In this document: in pieces, positions 6,436 to 7,760 of the stretch
How positions within the stretch are numbered: the stretch's first letter is position 1
Layout: the number at the start of each line of letters is the position of its first letter
Origin: Actinomycetes bacterium
GTDB taxonomy: Bacteria; Actinomycetota; Acidimicrobiia; Spongiisociales; UBA4744
Assembly: GCA_024641205.1 (NCBI GenBank)
Contig: JAHEDM010000104.1
Span: 1 to 7,760, forward strand
Length of the DNA: 7,760 bases
Direction of reading: 5' to 3'
Program-made: the position numbers and the translations under genes
The notes under the pieces: model-generated
Database searches by the model: none
Seen by the model: the letters and a program-made list of their open reading frames with translations, nothing else
What the model was told of the DNA's origin: nothing

Positions 6436-6927
6436 TGCGGGATTGGTAGTCGACGGTTCATCGGATGGTCCTTCCTCTGGGGTCCTGATCCCGACGACCA
6501 AGCCCGACGCGACGAGATCCGGAAACGGATCGCCGAACTCGACCACGAACTCGAGAGCTACCGCAGCATCGTCTGCACCGAACCCGAAGCAGGACCAACC
6601 GTAGGACGGTGGATCGCTGACACTGCTCAGGAACGTCAGCGCCTCGAAAGAATCCTCGGCAACAACCCCACCACCCAGCTCACCAAAGACGACATCAAAG
6701 CCCTGGTGACCAGCCTCCGGGACATCACCGCGACACTCGCCGCCGCCGACCCCACAGACAAGGCCGCCGTCTATGAAAAGATGGGAATCGACGTCACCTA
6801 CCACCAAGACGGCCGGGTCCTCGTCGAGTCCCGACCGCGTGTAGTTAGCGATGGTGTCGGAGGACCGAGACCCATGCCGACTACACGTCCGGCGCCGCTC
6901 GCGAGGTCATACTCCGTCCCAGCGTGA
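6436..6927 (+). pseudogene. C-terminal remnant of a large serine recombinase
   Basis: The plus frame from 6436 is open to the TGA at 6925-6927, about 163 residues. From about 6481 it reads like the C-terminal region of large serine recombinases: DDQARRDEIRKRIAELDHEL and LTKDDIKALVTSLRDITATL, then AAADPTDKAAVYEKMGIDV and TYHQDGRVLVES, ending in a VGGPRP-type tail. The Arg/Glu-rich helix from about 6490 matches the coiled-coil region of such enzymes. The N-terminal catalytic domain with its serine and the zinc-ribbon part are absent. An in-frame TGA lies at 6433-6435, and nothing upstream in any plus frame looks like recombinase. Intact members are usually several hundred residues, so well under half remains. 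The 3' end appears complete. A GTG or ATG within the remnant could start a short product, but this should be inactive. It marks a former integrated element. Confidence 0.78.
6838..6887. repeat. 8-bp inverted repeat in the recombinase 3' end
   Basis: CGTGTAGT (6838-6845) and ACTACACG (6880-6887) are exact reverse complements 34 bases apart, within the last codons of the recombinase remnant. The long loop makes a stable RNA stem unlikely. It may be chance or a protein-binding site. Confidence 0.4.
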
Positions 6928-6944
6928 TTTATAGGTTGGACGGA

Positions 6945-6959
6945 CGAACGATTCGTTTG
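6945..6959. repeat. 15-base near-palindrome just after the recombinase remnant
   Basis: AACGA-T-TCGTT (6947-6957) is a perfect odd palindrome; adding the outer bases gives a 15-base dyad with one G-T mismatch. It begins 17 bases after the recombinase stop. Attachment sites of serine integrases are dyads often found beside the integrase gene, so this could be a trace of one. No partner copy was found in the window. Confidence 0.35.
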
Positions 6960-7218
6960 CGATCTCGTGCGACGCGGCGTATCAACACCCGACTGAGACA
7001 CCCTTCGGGTACCAGGTGTGAATGCCAACTGGCTGGTGTGCTCTCCGTCCGGAATCTGGTGGTACGGGCGTCCTCGACCGCGAGCGAATGATGTCGCACG
7101 TTCTCGGGAAGAGCCTCCGTCGGACTCTCCCCAAAGACTGACTTGTCCTCAGCGATCTATTCGCGGTGACCCGTCCCGCGAGATCCAACCTTCATCCCGG
7201 AAACAGAGATCACAAGTC

Positions 7219-7238
7219 ACCGGATCGAATGATCCGGT
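7219..7238. repeat. 8-bp perfect hairpin in the gene-free stretch
   Basis: ACCGGATC (7219-7226) and GATCCGGT (7231-7238) are exact reverse complements around a GAAT loop. A stable short stem could form in either transcript, but no T-run follows on either strand. A protein-binding site or a leftover regulatory hairpin is possible. Confidence 0.5.
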
Positions 7239-7418
7239 CTCGGCGACGACTCCGGTTTCTCCGAGAGACCTGCCGGCGCCGCCCTTGATCGCCATCGTTT
7301 CGATTAGTGTCGCAGGGCTGTTCAAGGAGCCTTCATCAGTTCCTTGCACCTCGTTCCCGATGTGAGCAACGACCACCGACTCGGCGAGCTGATCCTCAAC
7401 CTGACCCGGAGGCTGCGG

Positions 7419-7483
7419 GGTTAGAAGGTGCCCAAGAAGAGCGTCAACTCCATCGGTTGGGCGTTCTGCCTAACCGTCGATGG
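7419..7483. terminator. Complex inverted repeat after the surface-protein gene, possible terminator
   Basis: Two alternative dyads overlap. GGTTAG (7419-7424) plus GCCCAA (7430-7435) mirror TTGGGC (7457-7462) plus CTAACC (7470-7475). CCATCG-GTT (7450-7458) mirrors AAC (7472-7474) and CGATGG (7478-7483) with a 3-base bulge. The structure starts 7 bases past the stop of the minus-strand surface gene and also follows the TAG of the small plus-strand frame ending at 7424, a place expected for a terminator between convergent genes. T-runs are weak on both sides, hence low confidence. Confidence 0.3.
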
Positions 7484-7490
7484 ACCTTGT

Positions 7491-7760
7491 TTACCGCCGG
7501 CTCGTTTCTCTGAAACCTGCCATGAGGGACAATGCAGCGATCGGTAGGAGGGCGATGATCGCCATCCATACGGAGCGAGTCCACGGGCCTTCTTCTGCCG
7601 GTGGTTCACCGATGATTGCTTCGAGTGATTGGGGCGGTGGAGGAGGTGGAGGAGGAGGGCCTGCCGTTTCGTTGCCTCCTGATTGGCTGACTCCGAATGG
7701 TGCCAGGGTTGTTGTTGTCGAGATTTCAGGTTCGGTCCCTTTGGTCTGCGACTCTTCCGA
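7491..7760 (-). CDS. C-terminal end of a membrane-anchored, proline-rich surface protein (5' part outside the window)
   Basis: The minus strand is open from the right edge to a TAA at 7493-7491, giving the last 89 residues of a larger protein. It starts with a Ser/Thr/Glu-rich stretch (ESQTKGTEPEISTTTT), then a run of nine prolines at residues 35-43 of the visible part and an acidic spacer (EPPAEEGPW). A single hydrophobic helix follows at about 63-82 (SVWMAIIALLPIAALSLMAG), with a short basic tail FRETSRR. This is the layout of a C-terminally anchored extracellular protein, with the tail in the cytoplasm and the proline-rich segment crossing the wall. No LPXTG-like sorting motif is visible. 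The function of the missing ectodomain cannot be judged. Confidence 0.75.
   Translation of the reverse strand, partial: SEESQTKGTEPEISTTTTLAPFGVSQSGGNETAGPPPPPPPPPQSLEAIIGEPPAEEGPWTRSVWMAIIALLPIAALSLMAGFRETSRR

Larger units (their letters stand above)
6928..7490. other. 563-base stretch without a convincing gene
   Basis: Open frames here are short and lack family motifs, sensible starts or ribosome sites. One plus frame, 7308-7424, ends with a coding-like run (HLVPDVSNDHRLGELILNLT, then RRLRG and TAG). It is closed upstream by a TAG at 7305, so it could be the last piece of a lost gene, but I cannot assign it. No tRNA-like T-arm or other RNA gene is seen. The stretch contains the three inverted repeats listed separately (6945-6959, 7219-7238, 7419-7483). 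Next to a recombinase remnant it reads as eroded mobile-element or junction DNA. Confidence 0.5.

Noticed and set aside
6328..6807. Minus-strand open frame of 159 codons
   Set aside because: It is antisense to the recombinase remnant and Gly/Val-rich, with no motif.
7018..7365. Plus-strand open frame of 115 codons in the gene-free stretch
   Set aside because: Ser/Pro/Arg-rich composition, no ribosome site and no recognisable motif; likely chance in GC-rich DNA.
7419..7475. Integron attC site, because GTTAG and CTAAC motifs bracket a dyad
   Set aside because: An attC runs from an AAC-type motif to a GTT-type motif; here the order is GTT first and AAC last on both strands, and one motif does not fit the consensus.

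Overview
The window looks like a high-GC actinobacterial chromosome. The Thr/Ser-rich linker after the lipobox of the substrate-binding protein, the strong GGAGG-type ribosome sites and the style of the recombinase remnant would suit Acidimicrobiia or a relative. That placement is inference; no taxonomic marker gene is present.

Left part (1-1554, minus strand): a secreted subtilisin-family (S8) serine protease. It has a signal peptide, an I9-type propeptide, a complete Asp/His/Ser triad and the start of Ig-like C-terminal repeats that run off the left edge. A 260-base divergent promoter region separates it from the next block.

Middle (1815-5390, plus strand): a tight four-gene operon in which every junction is a 4-base ATGA overlap. 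It encodes an unidentified seven-helix membrane protein, a heme-type binding lipoprotein (hmuT), a FecCD-family permease (hmuU) and an ABC ATPase (hmuV). The last three form a complete heme-type importer. The binding protein carries Phe where the characterised Tyr heme ligand of ShuT/HmuT appears to lie, so its ligand is less certain than the family name suggests. Secreted proteolysis next to heme import suggests, by inference, scavenging of iron or heme from protein.

Right part (5391-7490): an accessory-looking stretch with signs of gene decay. It holds a small lipoprotein gene broken by a one-base frameshift (5449-5639, minus) and a SEC-C zinc-motif protein with a ribbon-helix-helix-like N-terminus (5803-6309, minus). 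A perfect 12-bp palindrome sits just upstream of the SEC-C start. Next come the C-terminal remnant of a large serine recombinase (6436-6927, plus) and about 560 bases without a convincing gene but with several inverted repeats. This fits an eroded integrated element.

Right edge (7491-7760, minus strand): the C-terminal end of a surface protein with a proline run and a membrane anchor.

No rRNA, tRNA, CRISPR array or intact insertion sequence was recognised. The best candidates for something undescribed are the translationally coupled seven-helix protein with the ligand-altered HmuT, and the SEC-C protein with its palindromic putative operator.
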